Shown: positions 40,501-55,500 of the stretch, piece by piece
Numbering within the stretch: the first letter of the stretch is position 1
Layout of the letters: each line of letters begins with the position of its first letter
Assembly (NCBI GenBank): GCA_903813345.2
Contig: CAIIXF020000012.1
Location: 13,128,932-13,192,931 of the forward strand
DNA from: Owenia fusiformis
Taxonomy: Eukaryota > Annelida > Polychaeta > Sabellida > Oweniidae
Length of the DNA: 64,000 nucleotides
Reading direction: 5' to 3'
Notes under the pieces: generated by a model
The model's database searches: none
What the model was told of the DNA's origin: nothing
What the model saw: only the letters and a program-made list of their open reading frames with translations
Position numbers and translations under genes: made by a program

Positions 40501-43500
40501 CAGACAGACAGACAGACGGACGGACGGACGCGCCTAGGCCGACAATATGGCCCCACACTATGTGGTGGGGACATAAAAACAAGCTGTATCCTTTCAATTT
40601 GGAAAATAAACTCTGAAAATAGTATTTGAGGTGATTTTAATTTGGCAAAATTCCCAAAATGCTCTACAAACGTTTTCTGTACCCAGAACGACCAAAGGGA
40701 GTGAGGGGTTCGAAAGCTTTTCTGCCTAGCTCCAAGGGGTGTATTCGACGATATTACCTCTGCTCTGTGTTCTATATTACGATTCGAACATGAAAACTCA
40801 CCAAATTGTTTCGAATTTTCGCCATGGTCCGCCATTACTACGACCCACAGTTATGACGTCACACATTACACGTATAAACAGGGGTATTGATCGCGAATAT
40901 ATTCCAGGTGAAATGTTTACTTTGTTTACAGTTTATAGAAGGCGTGAATGCAGTCATGTACGAATCACTAACAACACTATCAACATAACCTAGTCAATGG
41001 TAATAAACTGAGGACATATAGACAGTTCAAGTACGGAATAGTAACTGAACATTATAATAACATTTACATGCCAAGACATCATAGGAAAATTCTAGCTAGC
41101 TTTAGAACTGGGTCCCTTCAACTTAGTGTTGAGACACAAAGGTATAATAACACACCTTTATTGGAAAGGAAGTGTAAACTGTGTGACTCAAATGAAGTTG
41201 AAGATGAATTACATTTTCTTGTTAAATGTTCACATTATACAGAATTAAGAGACATGTTGTATCAGGAAGCCAAAGTTAAAGTACCTTATTTAAATACTTC
41301 AAGTGCCAATCCAACCTTAATTATGATCACATTACTACATTGTGAAGAATATTCAAAGCTGCCTTGCTGCTTCTCTTTACAAAATGTTCTCAAAACGTTT
41401 ATTTAACCTGGAACGTTTGTGATATTAAATATGTGCAATATTATCAATCAGTCATAACTACTGTATTCTCATTTATTGCATTTTGAAATCTCATGTTTAT
41501 ATTGTATGTTATTTAACTCTAGTCATTTTGTCTGTGAATTGTTCACACTCTGCAAACTTACTCTACATCCTCTGTGATATTATTCGACATACCGATGTTA
41601 TATTTTTCTATTGACTATCTTTGTATATTTATATGGTGTCTCGTAAGCCGATGTCGGCTGTTGGGTATTTTAATACATGTTTTTTACTTGTAATATTTTA
41701 GTAAACCTGTGACACAGAAATAAACTATTATTAAACTTAAAAAAAAAACAAAAAAACTATTAATGAAGTAGGAAAATTACCGAATGCCAAAGACTAGAGG
41801 CGCGTACTAATGTACACCATGTATACAACACGTTTGTAATTTATCATTAGAATTGGGCAGGTAACAGGCGTTCTACGATCCGAAAGGTGATTTCTGATTT
41901 ATTGATTATATTTTAAATGGTTGCTATGGAAACGGATGTTTTTGCAATTTTTGCCCCAAATTCAAACTTAGGTACAGGTGGATTTGAAAAGCCGAAGACC
42001 TTAGCTTTACAACGGTACCTCATTTGTCCTTTTCCCCATGATGTATTTTAAAAAGTACTTTCCTGGCACATTTGGCCATTGGTTCTACTCGCCTAATGGA
42101 ACATTCATTACACGAAAATGTAACTTACTGCAAACAGGAATCTCGCCGTTCCAGTTATAATAATATTCTTCCTTATCATTGTACACCCATTTTCTGAGTC
42201 CAAAACACTTTCGGGTCCTTTTTCCTGTGAGGGTGAAGTCCTTATCACACGTATATTCGGCTTGCTCTTCCCAGGAACGTACGAATGATTTGGACAGTGG
42301 AGACGTGACCACTGTACCATTATTAGGTTTAGATGGTTCTGGACATCTCGCTAGAATGATGTAAATAATCCTATTGGCGTAGCAGTTCATAAAGGCTAGT
42401 TGCATTTAGATCAGAAGCATGTCATTACAACCAAATATGAGCCAGGCCACAGGAAAAGGGGTCTTATTACAGATGTTTTCATTATTCTGATTTTTTGTTT
42501 ATCTTAAAAAGCACAAAGAAACCTTTCAAATGAGCCATGGCTTATGTCCTAACAATTTTTCCTTGCATATATAGACCAAAAAGTCGGATCTGAATTTAGC
42601 ATATTTTTGGCTCTGTAGCACAATTTTGATTTTTGTGATAAGACCGGTTTTCCTATGGCCAGGCTCATATAACGAATGGTTAATTTTTTGTTTTCAATAA
42701 CGTTGAGAGTTCTAGTTGTGATCTGATGGGTCCAGTGACTTATCTTTAATTACTCAGATGCGAGTAGGTAGTCACCAGTTTCGCCACCAGGTGGCTGATT
42801 CGGGGACATAGCATGGCAGGGTATTACAAAGTTCCTTGAACTTGAACATTCATCAGTTTTAGATGTTTACTGTTCATATATATCACTGATGCTGTCCCCA
42901 GCTCCGATTTCGGTGATCGGCTAGTATAAAAGGTTTGAGGGTATCATTTTGTTCCAGACACTCTCTAGAGTAAATTATCCTAACTTGAGTAAAAATGTGT
43001 GGTAAGTAAATTCGCTATGGGCAGTTAAAGAGGCGCCATCTATTCATTTTCAAACAGGGGGTAGGGGTATAAAATAATTTTTAACACATTTTAATAGTAA
43101 AATGACATTGAAATACTAATAAAATCTTATCAAAAACATTATTTACAATCAGTATGAATTTTCTTGTGTGGATTAGGGTGAAAATAAGGGCATATCTTGA
43201 AATTCACTACAGGGGCGCCACCTATTTTCATACTTCTACCACGTGCAATAACTTATTTTAGATTTGTTAAGGTACGAAATATACTGAAAAAATTCATTCT
43301 GAAGGACCTATATATGTTCATATCACATACTTAAAATTGGATCAATAGCTTTTGTACTGGCGGAGAAAAAAATAATTGAAATTTAAAATTCTGGCATCAT
43401 GCAGGATAGGGGTGACCATATCTCACATTATTAACTTCCAAAATATGGAGCATATGTATCTCAAATGTACTCAAAATGGTGTATGTACTCTTGCTTTGTC

Positions 43501-46500
43501 ATAATATTACTAATAAGAAGTAGAAAAATGATTGTACATTTTAAAAAATATTAATTCTCATTTTGGCTTCTGACGTCCAAGGGGTGACCATATCTCACCT
43601 TAATAACTTCCAAAATATGGAGCATATGTCTCTCAAATGTACTCAAAATGGTGTATGTACTTTTGCTTTGTCATAATATTACTAATAAGAAATAGAAAAA
43701 TGATTGTACATTTTAAAAAATATTGATTCTCATTCTGGCTTATGACGTCCCAGGCATGACCATATCTCACCTTAATAACTTCCAAAATATGGAGCATATG
43801 TATCTCAAATGTACTCAAAATGGTGTATGTACTCTTGATTTGTCATAATATTACTAATAAGAAGTAGAAAAATGATTGTACATTTTTAAAAATATTGATT
43901 CTCATTTTGGCTTCTGACGTCCTAGGGGTGACCATATCTCACCTTAATAACTTCCAAAATATGGAGCATATGTATCTCAAATGTGTTCAAAATGGTGTAT
44001 GTACTCTTGCTTTGTCATAATATTACTGAAAAGAAGTAAAAAAATGATTGTACATTTAAAATAATATTAATTCTCATTTTGGCTTCTGACGTCCCAGGGG
44101 TGACCATATCTCACCTTAATATAATAACTTCCAAAATATGGAGCATATATCTCACATGTGCTCAAAATGGTGAATGTACTCTTGCTTTGTCATAATATTA
44201 CTAATAAGAAGTAAAAAATAATTGTACATTTAAAATAATATTGATTCTCATTTTGGCTTCTGACATCCCAGGGTCGACCATATCTCACCTCAATAACTTC
44301 CAAAATATGGAGCATATGTATCTCAAATGTACTCAAAAAGGTGTATGCACTCTTGCTTTGTGTAATCATATCGCACCATATAATAATAATAATAACTTCT
44401 AAGATACGTAACATATAATCCTAAAATATTCTCAGAAAAGTTCTGTCTTTTTCATATTACTAATGAAATGTAGAAAAATGATTGCATTTTTTTTAAAATT
44501 TTAATTTTAGCCTCTGGTGTCCCAGGGGCTATCTCACCTTGATAACTCTCACAATATGCAACATATGCATCTCAAATGTGTGCTCAAAATGGTCTTGTTT
44601 TGTCATATTTATTGAGAATCATGAAATCAACAGTTCAGAATCAATGGATTTTGACTGTCTCCTCTACAGCTACATATAATTCAGGGCAAATAATATCTGC
44701 TTTCAAATATTTGCATCTGCTCCCCAAACACCCTTTACAAGTGCAATGGATGAGATTATTCCCTTGCATACATTGGACCCAACATCTTTTGTAATCCATA
44801 CAGGAATCGTTTTAACCTGACAATAGTGGGAGTACTTTACTCCATTTATGAAGTAATGGCAACTGCTAATGTAAGGTGTTAATATGTTATCCTGTGGCCT
44901 GCAATATATGCACCTTGGATTATACACTGAATTAAGGGATTTTGAGTATGTAAAATATGGGAAAAGGAGCTCTTTGTAATGATAAATCTTTCTAGCCACA
45001 TTAACATTCTCTAGTTTGCATGTTTGTCATACAAGATACATTGATTGTAATGAAATATTAATCTATGATTGTGATGTCCCACACTTCTAGGGTCCCCCCA
45101 AAGAAGAGATTAGCTAAACAATTGCATTATTCTTGGCACGGTAGGCCATACAGTGAATACAATTGTTGAGATTGGGCAATAACAATATAGCACATCATGA
45201 CAAACCATGCAAACTAGAGAATGTCAATCAGGATTAGAAGTGACTTATCGCCCTTGTAATTTAGCAGTGGGACAGTTTGGTGTATGTTTGGGCATAAATG
45301 CGCCTTTTAGGCCTAATTTTCCAGGATGTTTTCAAAATTTCGGGTCAGATTTGGGGTTAAGGGGCCAATTTTTGTAAATGAGGCTAGGCTACTCACACTA
45401 CTGATAGGCTACCAGTATACAAAAGATGTTGCATCCAAGGCATGCAAAAGACTTATCGTCCATTGTTCCTGTAATATAAGGAGTGTTTGGGGAGAAGATG
45501 CAAATATTTGAAAGTAGATCTTATTGTCTCTGGGCTATATGTAGCTGCATCCTTCAGGGGAGACAGTCAAATCCATAAATTCTGAACTTCTGATTTCATG
45601 AATCCAATAAATATGACAAAACAAGACTATATTTATACCATTTTGGGCACGCATTTGAGATGCATATGTTGCATATCGTGAGAGTTATATCAAAGTGAGA
45701 TATACTTGCCCCTGGGATGTCAGATTCAGAAGCTAAAATAAAAAATTTCAATTAAAAAAAGGTGCAATAATTTTTTTACATCTCATGAATAACATTATGA
45801 CAAAGCAAGACCATATGCCCCATTTTTGGTATATTTGAGTTGTATATGTTACATAATTTTAGAAGTTATTCAGGGACGTCAGAAGCTTAAATTAAAATTT
45901 TTTAAATGTATAATTATTTTCCTACTTCTTATTAGTATAATATTATGACAAAGCAAGAGTACATACACCATTTTGAGTATATTTGAGATACATATGCTCC
46001 ATATCTTGGAAGTTATTAAGGTGAGATATGGTCACCCCTGGGACGTCAGAAGCTAAAATGAGAATTAATATTTTTTTAAAATGAGCAATCATTTTCCTAC
46101 ATCTTATTAGTAATATTATTACAAGACAAGACTATATACACCATTTTGTGCATATTTTAGATACAAATGCTCAATATTTTGGAAGTTATTAAGGTGAGAT
46201 ATGGTCACCCCTGGAACGTCAGAAGCCAAAATGAGAATTAATATTTTTTAAAATGTACAATCATTTTTTTTACTTCTTATTAGTAATATTATGACAAAGC
46301 AAGAGTGCATACACCATTATGAGCACATTTGAGATACAGCGCTTGCATTAGGCTCTGAAAAATGTGAGTCCCAATGAAGGAAAATTTTTTAAAAAGTGAG
46401 TCCCGACCGAAAAAAGTGTGTCCTCCAATATATAAGCTAAATTAGCTAAATTAGCTATAATGGGCTATTTTGGAATGTGCATGACTTGATCTTACATGTC

Positions 46501-49500
46501 TTATGTGTTTTCAAAATGTTGCCATTCGTGCCCTGTGATTTAAACATGTTCTTTATATTCAATTCACTTATGTTATGTAACCTCCAGCCTGTTATAGTAA
46601 GTACTATTATACTGTGATTATCTTTATACTTGCTGTTTTCACTGAACAACTGCTTGAAAAAATAAGAACATTTTTTAGTATGAATTTGTCTGACGCTCAG
46701 TAATTTAGTGTATCACTACATTTTCTACATGATCAGAATCCTCTGATTTATATCATAAATTAGACCATTTTGATGTTATATAATCACAAATAGTCTACTT
46801 CACCTGGGTAAGTATGCATCATTTGTACAATTGAACTCATTTTGAAGGTTTTATATCAGATTTTCAGTGAGAAAAATATGTCACATGCAAACTGATAACC
46901 TATTATCGCCCATTACAATAGTTCGTTTTTCTGCATTCTTTTTCTTTTTTACTCAAAATAAAGTTGTAAATCTCACATATTTTGATCTTAATATACACCT
47001 CAAAGAAGTCAAACATGATCAACTATTGAGATTTTCAAGATTTTCAAAAATGTTCAAAGTTTTGACTCAATTTTTTTTCCGTCCCAAAAACGGAAATATT
47101 TTTTATTTTTCCGTCCTACAATTTTTTTTGCGTCACTTACATGTAAGGGACGCCGTTAATGCAAGCCCTGAGATACATATGCTCCATATTTTGGAAGTTA
47201 TCAAGGTGAGATATGGTCACCCCTGGGACGTCAGAAGCCAAAATGAGAATTAATATTTTTTGAAATTGTACAATCATTTTTTTACTTCTTATTAGTAATA
47301 TTATGACAAAGCAAGAGTACATACATCATTTTGAGTACATTTGAGATACATATGCTCCATATTTTGGAAGTTAATCACGTGAGATATGGTCACCCCTATC
47401 CTGCATGATGCCACAATTTTAAATTTCAATAATTTTTTTCTCCCCCGGTACAGAAGCTATTGATCCAATTTTAAGTATGTGGTATGAACATATATAGGTC
47501 CTTTAGAATGATTTTTTTCAGTACATTTCGTACCTTAACGAATCTGAAATAAGTTATTACACGTGGTAGAAGTACGAAAATAGGTGGCGCCCCTGTAGTG
47601 AATTTCAAAATATGCCCTTATTTTCACCCCAATCCACACAAGAAAATTCATACTGATTGTAAATAATGTTTTTGATAAGATTTTATTAGTATTTCAATGT
47701 AATTTTACTATTAAAATGTGTTAAAAATTATTTTATACCCCTACCCCCTGTTTGAAAATGAATAGATGGCGCCTCTTCAACTGCCCATAGCGAATTTACT
47801 TACCACACATTTTTACTCAAGTTAGGATAATTTACTCTAGCGAGTGTCTGGAACAAAATGATACCCTCAAACCTTTTATACTAGCCGATCACCGAAATCG
47901 GAGCTGGGGACAGCACTACACCCTTATGTACCTTATAGTTTACAAATTAAAATATTATCTGCCCAACATTAGAAAAGATATTTCACTTTTTGTGATTTTA
48001 CAACATGGGGTCCATGGGGAATCTCCCCGACCTAGAAGTCACATTTTCAAATTTTGAAAGTTCATAAACTATTTTCAAAACCACATTTCTAGATGTAATT
48101 TCACGTGTAGAATTCAAATATGACATTACTTTGAATGAATTTTGAATTTCTAATGACGAAAATCAAGATTATTTCTACTCGCATCTAGTCTATTCTATCA
48201 AGCGTTTTAGTTTTAACGCAGATGGAGACAATCACAGGATATATGAACAAGTAAACTCCAGGGTATGAACTACACTAATTCTGTATATATATATATCCGC
48301 CTTAAACATAATGTCATAATAGTGCCATTTACCTTACACGTATACAGATGCTACATACAATTGTATTGTATTTACAATATATACAATAAAATAAATTATG
48401 GCATGCACCTAGCACATGATGATATGACACATCAATACAAAACAAATTAAGATAATTAGCTGGATGGAATACACTGAAAAATTACAAAGAAAATGGCAGT
48501 CATTATTCAATCTCGATACTTCGTTGCCTTGTATGGAACAATTTAAAATGTAGTAATAATATTAATGGTTAATCTTTTGACCAAGTATTTCGTGTGAAAG
48601 TTAGCATCGCAAGTATTATGCATGGTAATATTCAAACTATATTTTGTTAGAAAATTGGTCTATCCAAGGAAAAGGAAGATCGACTTTAAATAGTAGCTGC
48701 CAATTCTCCTTAGAAATGCTATATTATCAAATGACATAAACGACACTAAAGGATGTGTCTGGATATATGCCCTTTTGGTCCCTCAGTCAAATGAATGTGA
48801 AATATGGTTTCTATTACTGTCCTAGTTATATTTGATAAGTATATTTACTTTTTCACGAGTTTTGATGCATAATTAACCCCCTGCTGAGAGTCAGAATAAG
48901 TACCTTAACAAATAAAAAAGGGTCATTATCATAGAAAAAACACCAATGGCAACATGTATGACATACAAAGAAGAAATAACTTAAGACCCATCAAGATTTA
49001 AAAAGAAAATCATATTTTTGAAATATATTTATGGATTAAATTTTCTTTCAAATTTTTGAATTTCCCGCCAGTTTAATTTGAAGGGGGAAAATCAAGATGG
49101 CTACCGTTTGATGTAAGAAATCTCAGAAAAAAAGTTGCTTCACTTTCAGTTTTCAAAATGAGCACAGTTCACTGGCATGTAGCGGCCCTGATATCGATAA
49201 ATTCTACACGCAATATAACCCGATTTTAGATGCTTGGTTAAAACTTTACACGAAAAAGCCTCGATATCCGGGCATTTACTCTTACACTGAACTGAAAATA
49301 GCATCGTCTAAACGTGTATGTCTTGGCTTCCGGGTAAGTTTATCAACATTTATACTCAATTGAAAGAGCAGTCGTGCTTATATCGTGTACCAGTTTGATT
49401 GTTTTATATGTGTGTGTATTTATAATATGATAGTCTAGTAATACCGTGTCGTTTAGAACAAGTGCTAGATATCGAACTGATGACCTGAAATTAGATTATT

Positions 49501-52500
49501 GGACTGATCGCGCATCTGATATTAGATGATTAATTTGCATTGAATCTGATATTAACTTGCAACCCAATACTACAGTAAATACCATGACTTTACATTAGAA
49601 TGATAACACGGCCTCATATTCTAATTCATTATACGTCCATTGCAGGCCAAAAATGTTTCAATGGGGATATTGTAATGCACACGAGAATACATTCGATTCG
49701 TATATATTGACACCCCAGTTGTCCGAAACCCAGTTGTCCGAAACCCAATTCCCCGAAACCCAGTTGTCCGAAACCCATTACTCCGAAAAATAAAGTCATA
49801 ATTTACCAGAGAAAGGGGGGGGGGGCGTAGCTTACTTAAGCTTACGTCAGTTTCATGCCATGTATTTGGCCAAATTAATGGCATGGACGCATTCTGATAT
49901 TCATAGATCTCTCTCTCACTTTGAATTGCATCCATTGCATGGCGTTACAAGAATGGCAGGAACGGGAGATTTATTTTACATTGTGATTCTAAAAAAGGTT
50001 ATTAAAACACAATATATATTACGGAACAGTTTATCTTATCTTCTTCAATCTCTTTTATATAGGCAAAATAAAATGAAACATTTTGAAACAGATAAAATAA
50101 GGTATCGCATAGAACTTTAAGAATAAAACAGTATACAAATTACGTTGTCAAAATATTTCGTCGCATTTAATTTCTTAGTCTCAGTCTCTTATCAAATCGT
50201 AAAAGAATAAAACATTCTAAACTTAATCACTTGGGATTTATGTTTCGGCATTCGTTTCAGGCATTTGTTTTTTATGTTCTTCTCCTAAATGTATTTGTTT
50301 GACAATAATCAGAGAAAGTGCGTATACGTATAAATATGCCACGCAAACAAACGGGTGTGACTTCAATTTCTTGTCTGTCTGAGGACGTATTGGGAACGAG
50401 GTAGAGTTAAAGAATTCTTATGAACAAATGTATTGGATAAGTTAATTTCTGATGGATCTGGATAAAATATATTTCAAAACTTTGTCAACACTAGATAACT
50501 TCATTTAGGCAGATATAGTATCTTGATATATTTGGCTATCATGCGTTTAAAATACGTTCCTAAAACTATGAAGACGTTGGGTGAGAAATATTGCTATTGT
50601 ACGTTCGAAAAGTATTTGGTTGTATTTTGTAGTTCTCAAGTTACCCATGAACTTTCGTGGGCTAATTAACGTCTTGACTTAGCATATTTAGCCTAATTTT
50701 GCAATGATGTCAACGTGATTCAAATGTTATGCTGTCGTGATTCGCAGAGGTTGCGACAAGATTCGTTTTAAGAAATTGTATTTTTTGATAAGATCCCCTA
50801 ATTTTCGGAGAACTTGGTTTCAGACAACTGGGTTTCGGAGAATTGAGTTTCGGACAACTGGGTTTCGGACAACTGGATTGACCCCTATGAGGGTTGATCA
50901 TACATCAATTGAACATGGAGATTTTCCTGTACACTTTTCCCAAACATGTGGAATAGACTAGATGCGAGTAGAAATTATCTTGATTTATCCTATGCCAAGT
51001 AGGGTTTTAGGGAGATAAGTTGGTAAGATATATCCCGTATCCTGATTTTGAGGTTTCCATATCAAGAACCTCCATATCTCCCGTCATATCTCCCGCTTCG
51101 GTGCTTATCTTCCCGCTTCGGGGCGTATCTTCCCGCTTCCAAAAAAGTGGAAATGCAATAAAATGACTTTGCATATGAATGATTTGTTTATTTTTTACAC
51201 CTTGTACTACTGAAAACTCTACTTGGTATAGGATAAAGCAGTTATGTACGGTCGGTTTGGATATTGGGTTCATCCCTCGTGAGATATGCACATCTACTTT
51301 CTGTCCCTACGGTCCCTCAGGTAGATATGCATATCTCCCTCTGGAAAAACCCCGTATACAAAACCTCCCAGTACATAACCCTTATGTATCCCATGGTTAC
51401 AAGGATATTGATCGAATATCACGTGAAGATATAATTGATACGTGGATGAAGATATCATATTTTAGCAAACAATTCCCAAATCATCGAATATCACTTTTGA
51501 AACCATCGAATATCACTTTTTGAAAGGTGATATTCGATGGTTTCAAAAGTGATATTCGATGGTTTTGATTTTTTCAATTTTTTTTATTAATTCAGCAAAA
51601 CGATTGTTTATGAATACCTAGCAAGAGCTCAAAAAGTTCAATCATCTATTTATCTCAAAAAGACCTCAAAAACTGAGCTTGAATTAGAAATATGTCTTCT
51701 AAAATCTTCCTCGCCTGGACCTGATGGGATTCTACCATCACTTATTAAGTCTGCAAGACAGTTTTTAATTGATCCGCTCTTGTATATATTTAACTTATCT
51801 TTTAAATCTGGTATTTCCCAGACGCCCTCAAATTGGCCAAAGTAACACCTGTATTTAAAAAAGGAGTCACTACAAATCCTTCGAACTATAGACCAATTTC
51901 AGTTTTATCGGTATTTTCTAAATTGTTAGAAAAGCTCATGCACGCCAAACTCACTGGTTTTTTAGAACGTTTTGAAATTATTTTTACTTATCAATTTGGA
52001 TTTCAGAAATTCAACTCTACCTACATGGCCATTTTATATTTCATTGAACAAATTCGAAAATCAACTGATTTGGGGAAAACGAGCATTGGCATAACATTAG
52101 ATTTTTCCAAGGCCTTTGACACTATTAATCATGACATTTTGATACAAAAACTTGAATATTATGGCATCAGAGGAATAGCTAAGTCCTGGTTTGAAAGTTA
52201 TTTAAAAGACCGCAAACAATATGTCACCATTAACAATTATGAATCTAAACAATCATCTCTAAATTGTGGTGTTCCGCAGGGCTCGGTACTTGGACCACTA
52301 TTATTTATTCTTTACATAAATGATCTGCCTTTTGTTGACCCTAATCTAAAATTTATTATGTTTGCTGATGACACCAATCTTCTTGATAGTGATTAAGATT
52401 TAAATGAACATATGACTAGAACTAATGCAAACTTGAATTCAATAGATGACTGGATAAAAGCAAACAAACTTTCACTTAATATTGGCAAAACCAATGCTAT

Positions 52501-55500
52501 TCTATTTGGACCCAAAAAAATCAAACAAATCTGAATCTCAAAATACGCAATGAGAACATAAATTTCCGGGATAAAATTGACTTTCTTGGAATTATTATTG
52601 ATAAAAACTTGAAATTTAAAGAGCACATAAAATCTATTGAAACAAAGATTTCTCGCGCCATTGGTTCTCTTTATCACATTAAACATCTACTTCAAATAGA
52701 CAGTTTCAAAACAATTTACTACTCATTGATACACTCTCAATTAAATTATTGCAACATAATCTGGGGTAACACATTTAAATCATTTTATGATCGTCTACAT
52801 AAACTGCAGAAACAATTCTTAAGGCTAGCTTTAAATAAGGATAGACTTTCTCACTCCGCTCCCTTATTTGAAGATCTTAACATATTAAATATTTTTGATG
52901 TCAACAGATATTGTACTGGTCAGTTCATGTACAAAATATTTAATAAGCACCCCAGTCTTCCAAAAAATCTATTTCAAGACTTGTTTGATATCAACATTAA
53001 TATTCATCATCATTACACAAGACAATTGCATTATTTTCATATCCCTAAATGCTCTAAACTTTCCCTTCGCTATCTAGGTCCTAATCTTTGGAATGCTCTA
53101 CCACATGATATTAAAAAATGCTCCACTCTAAATATTTTCAAATCTTCATATAAAAAACTACTCATCTATCGATAATGTATAATACCAATATCATACTATA
53201 CTGTTGATTTTATACTGATACCTGATTTTTGTAACATTTTTACATCGTACATCCTTAGATTAATTGTTAATACCATTTTTATATACCTACATGTAACATA
53301 ATATAAGTGTTTTCTTTTATATGTAGTCTAGATGTCATTTTAATGATTTCTGTTAGACCGCAACATATACCCACTAGGGTGTCTAGCGGCTTGTTTTTAT
53401 AGTGTATATTATATAAGAATTATGAAATAAATTGAATTGAATTGAATTGAATTATATATTTATTATATATTTTTATTTTTTGGGATCCTGTTTTTACGGC
53501 GTTCGCATTAAATACAAACCACTCTGTTACGTCACGTATATGACGTTCGTTGAATTATCGCAATCAAAATGTCAGACGAAATGGAATTTCCATTGCAATT
53601 TATCTGACTATTCAATGTTCGCTGGATAATAATTCCCAATGGGATAAACGGACAATCCTATATAGTTTTTCAAAAATACCACTTATATCCACTCATGGAT
53701 ATCAGTATCTTCACTCATTCGCTGCGCTCACTCGCGAAGATATCAATATCCACTCATGGATATAAGTGATATTTTTTCAGAGCCATAGGATATTCCTATA
53801 TTATTCCATAGTTAGCATGATATCCATAGGATAACATGTCAAGATAAAAACGGTATTTTTGAAATCAGTGGTAAAATATGATATTTTTGGCAAATTTTCA
53901 CTTAACCATAGCATACGGTGTTTTAGCCATGACATGCGGCGCCGTATGCCATGGTTTGTGGATTTTTGCTACTTCAGACTCAAAACGAGGCTAAGTGTCA
54001 ATATCGCCGTATCGTTTGGAAAATTCGTTTTAGATCACTTAATTCCCGAAGATTCTGATGATGACTTTAACTATGGAATATAAAGAACATCCTAGGGACC
54101 AAGGGAATACATATTATATATCCCTCGGGATATTCCCTGTATCCAAAACCTCCAAGTGCATAACTGTTGTATATAGTTTAGCATGATATGTACTTCTTTC
54201 TGTAACTGGAATACGATTCTAATATACAAGCAGCACATACGTATTCCCGGGGAACCATAAATATTTTGTGTAGTGTGTGGACATTTTTCTTTTCATTTCT
54301 CTAAAATCAGATTATTCTCATAAAATTCATACAAAGTTGGGCCTAAGCCTCTATTTTCGTATTCTGCATGTTAAGATATTTATAATGTAAAACCTAAGAA
54401 ATAAATTCAATGTCTTCAGTTGAGAATAAGTATAAGGTAAATGTGTGAATTCTGCTTGTTGTTGCACTATTTTTATAATAAACAAGGTTCGATACGCAAC
54501 ACTGAATAGACCGCAGTCATAGCTCAGTTGTAAAGAAAACAAAAGAAGTTGGGACGTGGTCATGCTTGAATACGATTTTAAATATATCGCCGTTTACATT
54601 TGTTGAAATCGGCCTGTATTAATTTCAACAGGTGATCGGTGTACAAGGGCATACATTTGAGTTATTGGTTTAACGATAAGTATGACCTATGAGTGGGTAA
54701 CGTTTTATAAATGCATGAAACAAATACTCCAATGGCCTAATCTCAATTTTCCTGCATAAACTATTACATTGAAATGATGGTCATTTGCTCTCTAACTTCC
54801 GCACCGCATACGTAACTTCGTAACAATTCAATAAGCCAAGACAGGACCGCTATAATCGCTACATGCCAGTGACAGTTTTCCGGTTTAGGTTTTTTGACTG
54901 ATTCTGACTCTTCATCACCAGGGTCATGTATAGAGATTATAAAATTGAAACCAAAATGTTGTGCTCAGCATGAATTTGACTGAAATATGTGTAAATTCAC
55001 CAATACAACTGAAGTCTCAAAACTGGATGCTCAGTAACTTTGAGTGACTATAATCCCTTGATTACACAGATAAACACCAATTCATTTATCCAGAAATACC
55101 ATTCAATGTCTATACAAAGAAAGTAAGCAATGTTTTGAAGGATATGTTTCAAACTTTTTGTATAAATAATTCATTTAATATTTGCCATTGATTTTTTTTC
55201 AATTCTAACAAAGTGATATGCACTGTCTTTGATGCAAACATTCTTCATCAATTGTGATACAAATTGATATTTTTGTAATCTCAGAAGAAGGATAAGATAT
55301 TGAAGTTTGTTAATATGTGTGATTGAGTTGGTTTTTCAGACATTTCAATTTTCTATATTTTCTAAGTCGATACCCAGACTCATTCCCAGACTCATCCTTT
55401 CCAGACAACAGTAAAACGGTATTTACCTGGAACACAATGATATGTCACGCTATGACAGGTTAAATCACGGCAACACAACCCCTTGTTCTTCTTGGAAATA

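Noticed and set aside
40368-40835. A 155-residue minus-strand ORF with SVCLSVCPSVRPSVRPS
   Set aside because: Translation of the (GGAC)n/(AGAC)n microsatellite plus flanks; a well-known spurious ORF type.
43411-44400. Regular direct repeats that could suggest a CRISPR-like array
   Set aside because: Units are ~172 bp with no repeat/spacer alternation, the array is mirrored in the other arm of a palindrome, and the DNA is eukaryotic.
46867-47253. 128-residue plus-strand ORF
   Set aside because: It runs from the hAT-like insertion across its right end into the fold-back arm, so it is a chance fusion of repeat sequences.
42890-47915. Large palindrome as a possible assembly artefact only
   Set aside because: The arms differ by point changes and the right arm alone carries an insertion with its own target duplication, so it is real divergence rather than a read folded back; long reads would still be worth checking.
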